A stretch of DNA of 64,000 nucleotides, from positions 97,793,947 to 97,857,946 of the forward strand of contig CM056573.1 of the NCBI GenBank assembly GCA_029721435.1, given 5' to 3'. This stretch comes from Gymnothorax reevesii (Eukaryota; Chordata; Actinopteri; Anguilliformes; Muraenidae). The notes below the pieces were generated by a model. That model did not search any database. It was not told the origin of the DNA and saw nothing but the letters and a program-made list of their open reading frames with translations. The position numbers were made by a program, and so were the translations under genes. Each line of letters begins with the position of its first letter. Position 1 is the first letter of the stretch. This document shows, one piece after another, positions 45,626 through 56,644 of the stretch.

Positions 45626-45663
45626 TAACTCTCCATCTTTCAGCTGGTGTTTTGGGGAACGTT

Positions 45664-45850
45664 ATTAACCCTTGTATGGTGTTTGAGTCTGTGGAACCCG
45701 TTTTCAGTTTTCATCAAACTATGTTTGCTGTTCATATGACTTGTAATTGGGATGAAGTAAACATCTGTTGAGCATTTTAACATATAACAACACAGTCAAA
45801 AAATTTTGAAAACCCAAAACTCTAGCGGGTCCCAGACCCATGAACACTGG
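45664..45850. mobile_element. Possible second piggyBac-type MITE
   Basis: Starts TTAACCCTTGTATGGTGTTT and has GTCTGTGGAACCCG at the left and, inverted, GGTCTGGGACCCG at the right. The right TTAA terminus is degraded, so the extent is uncertain. Confidence 0.4.
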
Positions 45851-45859
45851 CTGAGTAAC

Positions 45860-46390
45860 AAAAATCCTAAATAATTTAAAATGCATGCCATGCATCAATC
45901 GTTCATGGTAGCAAAGCCATTATTGACGTCTATATAGTCCAGCTGCTGGGAAAGTTGTTGGAGGGCTATAAGATTGTATTAATGGCAATTATCTAATTAA
46001 TTAATTAATTAGAAACAAAATCCAAACCGTGTCTAAATAGGCTACCTTATCCATCAGCATTTCCTACATTACACTCTACTCCAAGATGGAATTTCGAGCA
46101 ATTTCAGTTAATTGCCATCCATGCAATGTCATATTGTAGTCTTCCTCTTTAACACAAAGCTATATGTCTTAAACATTAATGACAACGCAGCATATTGGTA
46201 GCCTATTTGCTCAGTAAATCAATTTAATTAGTTGTCCAATTCTTAATTGGGAACAGGCTGAGAGTTAACCTGCATTATGCAAATGTTTTATTTATTATTA
46301 CATAAGCAGACTTCCCACGTGGACCCGAGTCCGCAAAACCGCATTTTTAAACATTAATGTCGCTGAGTGAATGACAGACTGACTGACTCC
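45860..46390. other. Intergenic, no recognisable feature
   Basis: AT-rich; contains a short ATTA repeat near 45995. Nothing else was recognised. Confidence 0.4.
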
Positions 46391-46395
46391 CTGAG

Positions 46396-46545
46396 TGATT
46401 GGCTGGCTGGCAGGGAAGAAGTTAAGCGATTGGTCAGCCGGCGGGGAAGAACTTCATCAATTAGTTGGCCGATGATTGGCTGGCTGGCTGGCCGGCGGGG
46501 AAGAACTTCAACGGTTCAATTGGCTGGCTGGCTGGCTGGCCAGGA
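46396..46545. repeat. GGCT-rich minisatellite
   Basis: Three imperfect units of about 45-60 bp, each with GATTGGCTGGCTGG-type runs followed by GGGGAAGAACTTCA. Within units the GGCT tetranucleotide is repeated 2-4 times. The ORF that spans it is a repeat artefact. Confidence 0.8.
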
Positions 46546-46721
46546 GAGGTAATGTCAATAAAGCTGAATATGCTATTTGGTATATTAAATTTTTTCATTA
46601 GCAAGGCTGACTTTATTAATTGAAGCAAAATTGTGTTTTTGATATGTTAGGCGTTTCATATATTTGTTTATTTATTTTTGAGCAGGCAATGGCAACTTGA
46701 AGTTGTAAATAAGTCAATGTA

Positions 46722-46853
46722 CACTCTTCCAAAAAAGAAACTATACATTGTTGTTTGCATCAATTTATTATGCATGAAATGTTTTGACAAATGTGGAAAA
46801 CATATTGAAAAGAACGTGTAATCAATAATTCAATAGTTTCTTTTTTGGAAAAG
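46722..46853. mobile_element. mariner-type MITE
   Basis: 132 bp between TA dinucleotides (46720-46721, 46854-46855), with inverted ends CACTCTTCCAAAAAAGAAAC and its near-inverse. No coding content. Confidence 0.8.
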
Positions 46854-46855
46854 TA

Positions 46856-48711
46856 TATTTTTGAATTTCTCTTTTCATGTATTCAGATTGTGGATTTAGA
46901 GGTTGATTGGGTAAACAACTCCTTATTACTCATGCATAAAGCTGAAAAAGATAAAGAGAGAAGCATTGAATAATCATTGGCTTTGAAACTAGCCTAGAAT
47001 GGTTGAAATAATGTACCATCTGCAACTGTTAATATTATTATTATTATTATTTTCCATTTTAAAACCCCTTGCCTGCCTACTCTCACAAACTGGTTATGCC
47101 AAATGATCTGGCACAGCAAGGCTCATCATGACCTCCCTTGTCCATTTGAGGTAGTCTGCATAAACATTTGAGCTCCATTGAACATATATCAGTCATTACT
47201 TTTTACAAAGCGACAGACAGTAAGTTTAGCTTATACAAGCATGGGTCAAGGAAGAAAACTCAACTGGACTAATGGCGACCCAATCGGCAAATAAGGAGGT
47301 CCATGGGCATAGCGCATCACTACTGTTCTGGCTGATTGTAACCTTACCACGCCAGTGTGGCAAAAAGCCAAACGCATGTAGGAGTTGACCACTGCTGTGA
47401 CTGACACTGTATGGACCCAAAACCAGATCATGAGATGCATAGATAAAATGAATATGACAAAGAAGGTACAAAACATCGATCAAGCTTGCAATAGAGTTCA
47501 TATTGATTTGTTTTCATCCCAAGGAGTCTGGAACTGTTCCTGTACAACACAGATTAATCTTCAGCAGTGTTGCTCTGATGTCACCGTCCAATTATTTTGG
47601 ATACATTATCCTCTCATGCTTGTTCCACATGTTTGTGGTGTATAGATCCAGTCATCCATGACTGTTTGTTTTAGCACAAAGTATAAGTCTGAAGAACATC
47701 CCATGTTGGTCTACATGGGGAAGTGAAAATGCCCTGAACTTTTCTCGTTACCTCAGCTCCTCCTTGGTCTTGAGTATCACTCTGTTCTGTTCTCTGCCAA
47801 CCCTTGGAGAAAGGTAGTTGATTGCCTTGACTGAGGACAAGGGACCACCTGAAGAGAGTACCATTTGAATGTCTGGAATGCACCCATACACTCTGTTTAA
47901 AGTGTCCTGAAGTGTATCGTGTTCACAAAATGCATGAGGAAGCACTGCAAAGGCTATACAGACAGCTAGAGACGCTCCCACAGGAGCAGCCTACACAGGG
48001 CCACACAAGTAGATGATTAAGTCACTCTTAGGACCAGTGGATATAGGGAGCATAGAAGTTAACAGACCAGGAGTTAATAGGACCCTCTAATAGCAATCAT
48101 TATTCAGTGTTGTCACATGGCGTAAAAGCCAAATGGAAAAAAGACAATTATAACATCCCCTTCACATTTTAAAAGCTGAGCATACAATGAGTTGAATTCA
48201 GCATAATAATGCAAAATACTTCTGACTAAATTTTTTGTTAGCCTAAGTGCTGCTACAAGTTGCTTTCTTGACTTAGCCCTGTCATGCTCCATGTCACTGC
48301 ACAGGTAAATAAATCTCCTTAGTGTTCCATCCTGTAATATCCTCCCTTTATTATTTGAAGAAAAAAAAAATTAACAGGGCATCAGGATTATTATGGTCTT
48401 CTTGTGCTGGTAATAAGCCATCCATGAAACTTTTGTCCGCTGTAAGAATGTATTAAAGATCTCAGCAGGGTTAAAATTTTGTGTTACCTGGATTCTGGGC
48501 AGAAATTGCTTGTCATGACAATATACACTTTCTGTGCAGGTAAACTCTGATTGCTTTCCAGGATATCTGATAGTAAAAACTTGTGTATGCTGAGTATTCT
48601 GTATTCCTTCAGATTGATGACGTATCATCTGTTTATGTCACTGAAGATGGCTACATTGTCAGCAAAAATTTTAGGTCAAAATTTCCTGGGTCTCATAAAC
48701 CACAGTAAAAT
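46856..48711. other. Intergenic, no recognised gene
   Basis: (ATT)n microsatellite near 47030-47052. Overlapping short ORFs on the minus strand at 47226-47981 (for example one opening MGASLAVCIAFAVLPHAFCE) have no recognised domain and several stops. They may be remnants of an unidentified element. Confidence 0.4.
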
Positions 48712-49893
48712 ACTCTCAGGGCTCTAATTTCATAGACCAGGCGCAAGTGCGGCGAATGGGGGGGGTGCGCCGCGCCAACGGGGTGTGTCCAGGCGTATGT
48801 TGCAATTTCGTGCCCGGCGTAGCCTGGCGCAAGTACTCATCTGTCCCGCCTCTGTCCCTCCTTCCAGCGCAAGTTGGCAAAGAAGGCGTGTTTTGGTATA
48901 ACACAGCCGAGTCAAATATTGTTGATCGGAAAGAGAAACGATAGATAGCGTGTTCCTATTATTACAGCCTGTTGCTGCTTAAAATTTTGGGATTAACATG
49001 CATGGACAACAATGCAAGATACGTTACACATTTATTTTCAATATGTGATCTTAACTCAGTATGAGATCATAGCAATCAGGCTGTATTCCTTTCCCCCCAC
49101 TAAAGACGATAAAACTTAAGTGACAATAATATTAGCCTAGTATTAAGCCGCTTGCACACTGGATGCGAAACAAATTTTTTGCTCGACAGATGAAAGCAGT
49201 GTCTTGTGTCCGAAAGTCTGACAGGGTTTTAATATATCTCCGTGTCCGACAGTCTATTATTGTTTTTAATTTCTTCGAATCTACTGACTCTTTTATATAT
49301 TAAACGTGAATCTTTTGATAAGAGGGCTCAGTTCTTCAAGATGAGTACCGAGAATTTCTATCAATGTTTCTGTTTAAGCTCTGCTCAATAAAGTGAGTCG
49401 ACATTGGCGCGAGACAATGTACAATGCCTCTGTGTCTGACAGCCGAAAAAAAAAAAAAAAAAGGGACGATTAGAACAGATTGATAACGAAATTAAGAATA
49501 AAAAGAAACATTTTAACAACAGAACATCCAACGAACACTGCGATTAATTTATTTGCGGGTCATCTTTGTTGGATGTTCTGTTGACTGGTGATGTATATGT
49601 ATTTTTATTCTTTATTCTGTTATAAATCTGTTCTCATATCAATACTTTTATTTTTTGCTGGGTGCCGGACATGGAGTATTTTGCATTTCGCGTCGGACAG
49701 TCTTGATCGTGCATGCCATAATTTATTCACACTGTCAATGGTCTTGGAATTGATTTGCTCTCTGATTGCAAGCACTATTTTATCTCTGCTGTGAAAATAA
49801 AGCGTGAATCTGTTCGATCCATCTGACTAAGGGTAGGTTTACATGATTACGGTGTGAAAAGAAGACGCAAAAGTGGCCGCGTCTTCACTTTTT

Positions 49894-50382
49894 TTTTTTT
49901 TTAATAAAAAATTTGGCATCTCCAATCCCACCCGAATCTGGAATGCCCAATTAGTGAACTATGTACAAAGCTTGCTCGTATGCGACCCCTTGCTGCCAAC
50001 TCAGGATAGTGAAGACAGTTCACGACTCTCCTTCGAAGCACGTGTCCGTCAGCCACTGATTCTTATACACTCATTGGTCGAATCTTCGTAAGTTACGAAC
50101 GAGGGCGGAGGATACCTGGATGTGAACAAACCCAGAGTCTTCCTGACGAGCGCCCGTCTGGCCAACAGGAGGCACTGGAGCAACGAACAAAGCTGTCGCT
50201 GAACACCCAAATCCGGCAGTCCCTTCCCAATTTGAAACCCTGTAGCGCGATAGCCAATTGTGCGCTACTCCGAAAAGGCTGCCGACCCCTGCCGGCGGGT
50301 ACGCCGAGGCTCGAACCCGCGACGTGGTGATCACCTGTGCACTGCAGAGCAGTGCCTTAACCGTGTGAGCCACTTGGCAGCT
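49894..50382 (-). mobile_element. tRNA-derived SINE, full length, inner level of the nest
   Basis: Flanked by exact 16-bp direct repeats CGCGTCTTCACTTTTT (49878-49893, 50383-50398). On the minus strand the A-box-like TGGCTCACACGG (50372-50361) and B-box GGGTTCGAGCC (50318-50308) are well preserved. The tail is ATTAAAAAA-rich. It shares nearly all its length with 36927-37436. The 171-codon ORF across it is a shadow. Confidence 0.95.
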
Positions 50383-50592
50383 CGCGTCTTCACTTTTTAT
50401 TTCGCGTTCAGACGAGCGTTCTCGGGAGGAAATCTGTGCATACGGTGACGCAAAAAGTGTGTAGAAATCGATTGGGTATGCATGCCAGACGGCTAGGTGG
50501 TGCTGTGATACACTAACACAAACGCCTCCATGCCTACGCGTATGCGTACACTCTTCTTTCTTCTCGTCACTGTGCCGCGAAATCACAAAATA

Positions 50593-50745
50593 TGGCTACC
50601 GGTAACAAGAAGAACTTCGGCTGGTCAGACGAAGAGGTCGAGCTATTGCTCCAGATTATTTTAAACTATATAACCTCTAAGGCTCAGCAAGGCATTGACT
50701 GGGAGTCCTGTCAGTCAAAATATACAGATTCTGTTTATTTGTGGT
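50593..50745 (+). pseudogene. Harbinger Myb/SANT-like protein, N-terminal fragment
   Basis: The ATG at 50593 reads MATGNKKNFGWSDEEVELLL, then TSKAQQGIDWESCQSKYTD and stops. The W(S/T)DEEVELLL...DWESCQSKY pattern resembles the N-terminal Myb-like domain of Harbinger accessory proteins. It also matches the decayed copy near 14500. Confidence 0.6.
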
Positions 50746-51595
50746 AACGATTCCTGTACATTTATTATGGCTGCCAGAGTAGCCTGAAGGTCCGAAGCAT
50801 GGATGTAATCCGACATGTTTGTTTACTGCGTGACGTAAACACCTACGCGACGTGAGCAGAACAGCAGATCTTCAAAGGAAGAAAACAGACGAATAAAAAG
50901 ACCAAGAAAAGTCGATAGTTCTTTGCATTGACTTTGACTGTAATCAGTCGTGCGAAAAATTTATTTCGCGTCCAGTGTGCAAGCGGCTTTACCAAGCATA
51001 AAACGCAAGCATTATGTACGCACTGCCTGATGCCGAGGCAGTTTGTGGTTGGCTGAGAAAGATCTGAAGTCGTTAATTTGCATCATTGATTCAGTTGTGT
51101 TGATTAAGTCAGGTCGAGTTTCCATCACTCGTGCCAACCGCCTTTGATCTGACATCAGGACAATCGATATAGATACTATAATTAATGTGCTGATTCAGAT
51201 AGATGCATTAGACAGTGGTCGCTGTAATTATTCACTGTATTGAAATGTGCCTGACATTCTGGAAACCTACCTGTGAGGTTTCGGTGACGTGTGCGCACTG
51301 TGTGCCGGTCAGCCAAATTACCACTGCGCAGAAAGTGAACCAGGTTGGAGCTGGCGAGATTTCTGCGCAACTGCAGCGAAGACTTTTTCTACAAAATTGT
51401 CACTGCATCTTGATAAATAAGTGACACCTCCCCCTACTACACCGCCACACCCATCTCGGCGCACGTTCTTCTGCGCTCGGTGTTGCACCTCACGAAATTA
51501 CCACTGTGCGGGCTGCGCCGGACAAAATTACCACTGCATGGGCTGCGCCTTGCTTTGCCACCTGCGCTGTGCCAAGAAATTAGAGCCTTCAGAGT

Positions 51596-52454
51596 CGACC
51601 TTTAGGCTACGCAACTAAATCCCACCACAAAACATGTCAGAGAAATTTAGAGGAAAAAAGATAGTTTAATTGAAATCTCATACTTCACATAATTATTTTG
51701 ATTTCTTTTTTGTCTCAATTTCATGCAAAAGCCTGCAGTTGTAAGATTTATTTGATTGGACTAATAAGACAACAGATTATTGAATCTAAAAACTGCCGCA
51801 AAGTGCAAGAATTTTGTTTCTTTTGGCAGAGCGTCAAATGAACATATAATTTGGTAATTCTCGCTTACATTGTACTTTGATTTTTTTTATGACTAAATTA
51901 ATTTGCGCAATATGATGCAAAGACCAGTATTAGGTACCACTTTTGTCACCTTTTTCTTAGTATGCTTCACTGAGTCGAAATAAGAATAACACTGCCCTGT
52001 GTCAAGTTCAAACTTGAGTGTTACATTGCTCATGAGCATGTAAATTTTTCAGTCACGCATTCATGTCTGGTCTGGAAATACATTATAAAGCCAATGCTTG
52101 AGGTAATTTCTTTGAACAGAATCCATATTATTTATTGTTTCCAAGGTGACAGCACAGCATAGTAAAATAGCCAGCCAAAATCATTTAGTGATTTAATTAA
52201 AAATCAATTTCCGCCAAATCAAGGTTTCAAAATTAATGGCACCCGTATAGATTATTTATAAAATCTACCAAAATTAAACCAGGGATTAAATTGCAATTGT
52301 TAAACTTTATCCAAGTGTAAACAAACTAAATTGAGCCATGACATCACTTCCAGTTTCACTTGTGTATGATATTGAGGTAACACATATGTGTGCAGGACTA
52401 GGAACAGGGGTCACTTGGGTCATTTTATGAAAATTGAGATTTTCCAACAAAATC
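51596..52454. other. Intergenic, no recognisable feature
   Basis: AT-rich with no recognised element. Wording such as TTAATGGCACCCGTATAG hints at an old Tc1-type terminus but could not be confirmed. Confidence 0.35.
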
Positions 52455-53173
52455 AAAGAGTGATCCAAGTTTATCACAGATACCACATAAAACTCCATCA
52501 TACAAAAAGGAAGCCATTGTTAAGCATGATCCAGAAGCGCCGCCATATTCTGTGGGCCAAGGCTCATTTTAAATGGACTGTAGCAAAGTGGCAAAGTATC
52601 CTGGGGTCAGACGAGTCCAAATTTGACATACTTGTTGGAAATCATGGGCGTTGTGTCCTCTGGGCTAAAGAGGAGAAAGACCACCCCTCCTGTTATCAGC
52701 GTTCAGTTCAAAAGCCAGCATCTCTGATGGTATGGGAATGCATTAGTGCATATGGTGTGGGACACTTGCATGTTTTAAAAAGCACCATGAATGCTGAAAG
52801 GTATATAAAGGTTTTAGAACAACATATGCTCCCCTCCAGATGACATCTATTCCAGGGAGGGCCTTTTGTATTTCAGCAGAACAATGCAAAACCACATACT
52901 GCAGATATTACAACAGCATGGCTTCGTAGTAGAAGAGCCCGTGTGCTGAACTGGCCTGCCTGCAGTCCTGATCTTTCACTGATTGAGAACATTAGGCGCA
53001 TAATTAAACAAAAAATCCGTCAAAGGAGACCCAAAAGTCTCCAGCAGCTGGAAGCCTGTATTAAACAAGAGTGGAATCAAATTCCAATGGCTAAACTCAA
53101 GAAACTTGTCTCCTCAATGCACAGACGCCTCCACTCTGTGTTAAAAAGAAGAGGGGATGCTACACCATGGTAA
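52455..53173 (+). pseudogene. Tc1-like transposase, 5'-truncated (copy C)
   Basis: Reads [40 protein letters not shown] (first Asp present), [11 protein letters not shown] to a stop, then FQQNNAKPHTA (second catalytic Asp changed to Asn), SLIENIRRIIK (Glu present) and the family C-terminus GDATPW before TAA at 53171. Both terminal repeats are missing. Confidence 0.88.
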
Positions 53174-53534
53174 AAGGCAGGAACTTGCATAAATTCAATA
53201 TTTGGTTGCTGCTTTCTGAACGCAAGACCATTATAAGAGCTCTTACCTCAGGTCTAACCATCATGACATTTTTTTTGCATGATGAAGAGTGAATTAGATG
53301 CATTTAATTGTTGCTGTACAGAGCTGTGGTGACATTACATCACATCTTCACGAAAGATAACAGCTCCAGTTTGGTGTGCGGCTCCAGAAACAGAATGTCA
53401 GCAGATACGTTACTTTACATCATACAGTATGAATAAATACAGGAAATTATTTTTAATTATTAGCATGAAAATTTAATTGTTAAATACGAAGCTTAATAAT
53501 TAAATAGAAAGCTTTAATATGTATTAACATTCTT

Positions 53535-53830
53535 TGATGTTTTTAACAGTCCTCAAAAAGAATTAGGAGAGGTGTATTAAGTACTTGAAAAAAAATAACT
53601 AAGTAAAAGTAGAAGTACCGTAACTGAAACTTACTTTGGTAAAAGTTGAAGTCACCCAGAAGAAAATTTTGAGTAAAATTCTGAGTAAAAGTCTTAAAGA
53701 AGCTCACATTTAATGTACTGAATTTCAAAAGTATTTTGTGAAAAAATATACCTAAGAATCATAAGTGCAAGTACAAGTACAGAGTATTTTTCATAGTATG
53801 CTTTGAAAGAACTGGTGGTTTAAAAAACAA
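53535..53830. repeat. AGTAAAAGTA-rich interspersed repeat
   Basis: Contains repeated AGTAAAAGT, AAGTACTTG and AAGTACAAGTAC motifs, wording seen in a widespread fish repeat. Limits are approximate. Confidence 0.4.
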
Positions 53831-54032
53831 CTATAATTGACTAGAATTAATAGTAGAAAGACTTAGGATCCAAACCATGTAGAATTTTTGCTTCAGAAAA
53901 CTGATTTCTCTTAACTACTAATTGAGATGCCATTGGCTCACTGTAGCTAAAGTGGTTGCTACAGAGGACAACGATTATGTCTGTAGCAAGAGAGAATTTT
54001 TTTGAACTGCTGGATAGATACAAGGGCAAGTA

Positions 54033-54285
54033 CAGCACCAGTCAAAAGTTTGGACACACTTCACTAATGTCACAGCGCTCAGTTTTCAGAGAAATGTAAA
54101 TGGCTTAACTTCTCAATATAGTCCCAAATTGAACCTGGTAAGCGGTGTGCAGTCAGAAATTAAAAGAGAACAATGTTCTTGTTTGAATAGTGTCTAAAAT
54201 CTTTTAATTTTAAAAGAAGCCATATTTTGCTAAGTTTGCAGACAAACAAGCTTCTTACATTTTCCAACAACGAAATTAAAGACAA
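54033..54285 (+). mobile_element. Tc1-like 5' terminus (fourth family), solo
   Basis: After TA (54031-54032) the sequence CAGCACCAGTCAAAAGTTTG is a Tc1-type terminal repeat. About 250 bp follow without a transposase before another Tc1-like fragment takes over. Confidence 0.6.
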
Positions 54286-54289
54286 GCTG

Positions 54290-54844
54290 TTTTGACATCT
54301 ACTCCAGGGAAGGCCTTGTGTATTTCAGCAGGACAATGCAAAACCACATATGCAGCTATTACAACAGCATGGCTTCATAGTAGAAGAGTCCGTGTGCTGA
54401 ACTGGCCTGCCTGCAGTCCTGATCTTTCACCGATTGACAACATTTGGCGCATAATTTAACGAAAAGTCCGTCAAAGGAGACCCAAAACTCTCCAGCAGCT
54501 GGAAGCCTGTATTAAAAAAGAGTGGGATCAAATTCCAATGGCTAAACTCATGAAACTTGTCTCCTCAATGCCCAGACGTCTCCACTGTGTGTTGAAAAGA
54601 AGAGGGGATGCTACACCATGGTAAACAGGCCCCTGTCCCAACTTTTTTGAGACCTGTAGCAGCCATCAAATTTGAAATGAGCTCATTTTGTGGATAAAAT
54701 TGCAAAATTTCTCAGTTTCAACATTTGCTATGTTATCTCTGTTCTATTGTGAATAAAATACTGGCTGGTGTGATTTGAAAGTCATTGCGTTTTGATTATA
54801 TTCACAATTTACACTTTGTCCCAACTGTTTCTGAATTGGGGTTG
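54290..54844 (+). mobile_element. Tc1-like transposon 3' part (copy F)
   Basis: Carries the last part of the transposase (QQDNAKPH followed by a 2-bp deletion; PIDNIW, where the catalytic Glu is Asp; then GDATPW and stop at 54623). The 3' inverted terminus follows, ending GAATTGGGGTTG before TA (54845-54846). The 5' part is missing. Confidence 0.85.
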
Positions 54845-55336
54845 TAGAAGCTTTGTGTCATTCAGAGACTATTGTGTTGATCCTATCAGGGATAACCCTT
54901 TCTCAGCTGAAAACACAACGAGCTTCCTCTTCCAGCTCGAGAAACAATGCCATTTTGTAAGCCTCTCAACACTTTGAGGGCAGTCAGGAGCTCCCGCTAA
55001 ATTCATGAAGGGATTCATTCACGACCAATTCATGAAGGGATTTATGGACAGCGATCTGATTGCAATTGCAAAATCTAGCAGGGGCTTGGCAATGCGATTT
55101 TGATTTAGCGATTTCAGGTAGCTCTTTGCCACCTGTGAGTGGTGTATCGTTTTTGTGAGTTATAAAATTTGTGATGAGAGGACTTTGTGCGTTTGCAAAA
55201 TTTGCGAGGTCTTCATGAAACCAGTGCCAAGTTCTGTAAACATTTAACACTCATTATAAGCAGCGGAGTAGATCCTATTTGTTCTATTTAAGCAAGATTT
55301 GTCAATTTCTCAGTTGTTTCAGCTCCTGAATTATAA

Positions 55337-56640
55337 ATGCTAATACAAGCATTTATCACATCTCACAGTGACGACTCAAATGTGCTCTTCTCATCACTAT
55401 GTTTGTCCTTGATGGTCTGCAGTCGTTTCAAAATGCTGCTGCAATATAACGCACTTGGTCAAATAAACGGTCTCAGACTACTACTAGACTTAAAACATTT
55501 GCTCCCTTTTCGGTTTAGGATCCAGATTATAATTCTTACTATTACTCCAAGAGCAGTGCACAGACAGGTGCCTACATATCTGGGTGAACTACTACACCCT
55601 TATTTACTAGCTTGAACTCTACTATCTAATACATTAAACCAGTTGTTTGTCCAACATACCTCCGAGATGCCAAGTCTCATGCATTCGGTGTAGGTCTCAT
55701 GCATTTTTTAGGCTTATTCGCCGAAGTCCGTAATTATTCATTGAATGCTTAATGAGATTCTCATGCGGAATTAAAATCCTTCTGCATTGAAGTTTCTGTT
55801 TCACCTGCGTAAAGGTGCACCTCATCACAAGTAACATGGAAAGTAATTATGACTCCAGACTTCCTGTGCTTCTCTTCACTCAGGGATTAGAAACAATGCA
55901 TGTTTCATGATCGTTTTAATTTTTTTAAATAAAATAAGACCATCTAAAACGTTTTTATTCAATTCTATTGCTTTCAATCCCTTAGTAAAGACGAGCCTGA
56001 GAATTCCCGAGTCATAATCGATTTCCATGCCATTACTGGGGAAATCCACCATAATGCACGTGAAACTGATTAACTTGATGCACAGTGATTTAAATTCCAC
56101 GAGTGAATTTCTTCAGTGCACTTTGATTGAATAAATGCTGACTATGGAATACACAGGAATGTGAATGCCACTAAGAGGAGAGACTCACGCCTTAGGCGAA
56201 AGCCTTGGCATCTCTGATACCTGTCTTAAGGGTGATCAAGCTTTCTCGACCGTGGCTCTTAGTTTGAGGAAGGCTCTGCCTCCACCACTAGGGTCTGCTG
56301 ATACTGTGGGATCTTTAAAAAGCCAGCTAAAGTCATACCCAGTTAGAAGTGTTCATGTAATCTGTGTTAATTAGGTTTGCATTCATCTATTTCTTGCATA
56401 TTTGAATGTGATTTTTTAAATATCTGCAATGAACTAGATTAACACATTTATTTATTTGCCTGTGTATTTATGCAATGTTTTTATATACATTATTTTTATG
56501 TGCTGTGTTTCTTTACATGCACAGTGTATTCTGCTTTCACACTTTGTATTGGCTCAGGTAATCAGTAATTTCTTACTTACTCGTTATGTTATCATTCCAT
56601 TGTAAAGTACTTTGTGACCCATATTTTGTGACATTGGGCC
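55337..56640 (+). pseudogene. L2-type LINE 3' part, interrupted
   Basis: 55337-55612 reads LIQAFITSHSDDSN, LPFRFRIQIIILTITPRAVH, VPTYLGELLHPY. 56168-56372 reads HALGESLGISDTC, GDQAFSTVALSLRKALPPPL, SLKSQLKSYP. These are consecutive segments at the C-terminus of L2-type reverse transcriptases. About 550 bp of unrelated sequence splits them. The 3' region has TTGTAAAGTACTTTGTGACC, resembling L2 tails. Confidence 0.7.
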
Positions 56641-56644
56641 TTTT

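Larger units (their letters stand above)
49146..50988. mobile_element. Harbinger-type element, middle level of the nest
   Basis: Ends AGCCGCTTGCACACTGGATG and, inverted, AGCCGCTTGCACACTGGACG, flanked by TTA on both sides (49143-49145, 50989-50991), the 3-bp target typical of Harbinger. It carries a Myb-like reading frame near its right end and a SINE insertion. Related TIR pieces lie at 60000-60200. Confidence 0.88.
48712..51595. mobile_element. Outer DNA element of a three-level nest
   Basis: Terminal inverted repeats ACTCTCAGGGCTCTAATTTC and, from the right, ACTCTGAAGGCTCTAATTTC (18 of 20 identical). Subterminal GC-rich GGCGCA-type motifs recur at both ends. No target duplication was found and no transposase is visible, so the superfamily is open. 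It contains the Harbinger-type element at 49146-50988. Confidence 0.7.

Noticed and set aside
47671..47981. Signal-peptide-like minus-strand ORF (MGASLAVCIAF...)
   Set aside because: The hydrophobic start is short, the frame is not maintained downstream, and no supporting exon or homology is recognisable.
50071..50586. 171-codon minus-strand ORF
   Set aside because: It runs across the SINE and into flanking Harbinger sequence; it is a chance frame through a repeat.
51421..51618. Cysteine-rich 65-codon ORF resembling a small secreted peptide
   Set aside because: The cysteines come from repeated TGCGC motifs in the terminal region of a DNA transposon.
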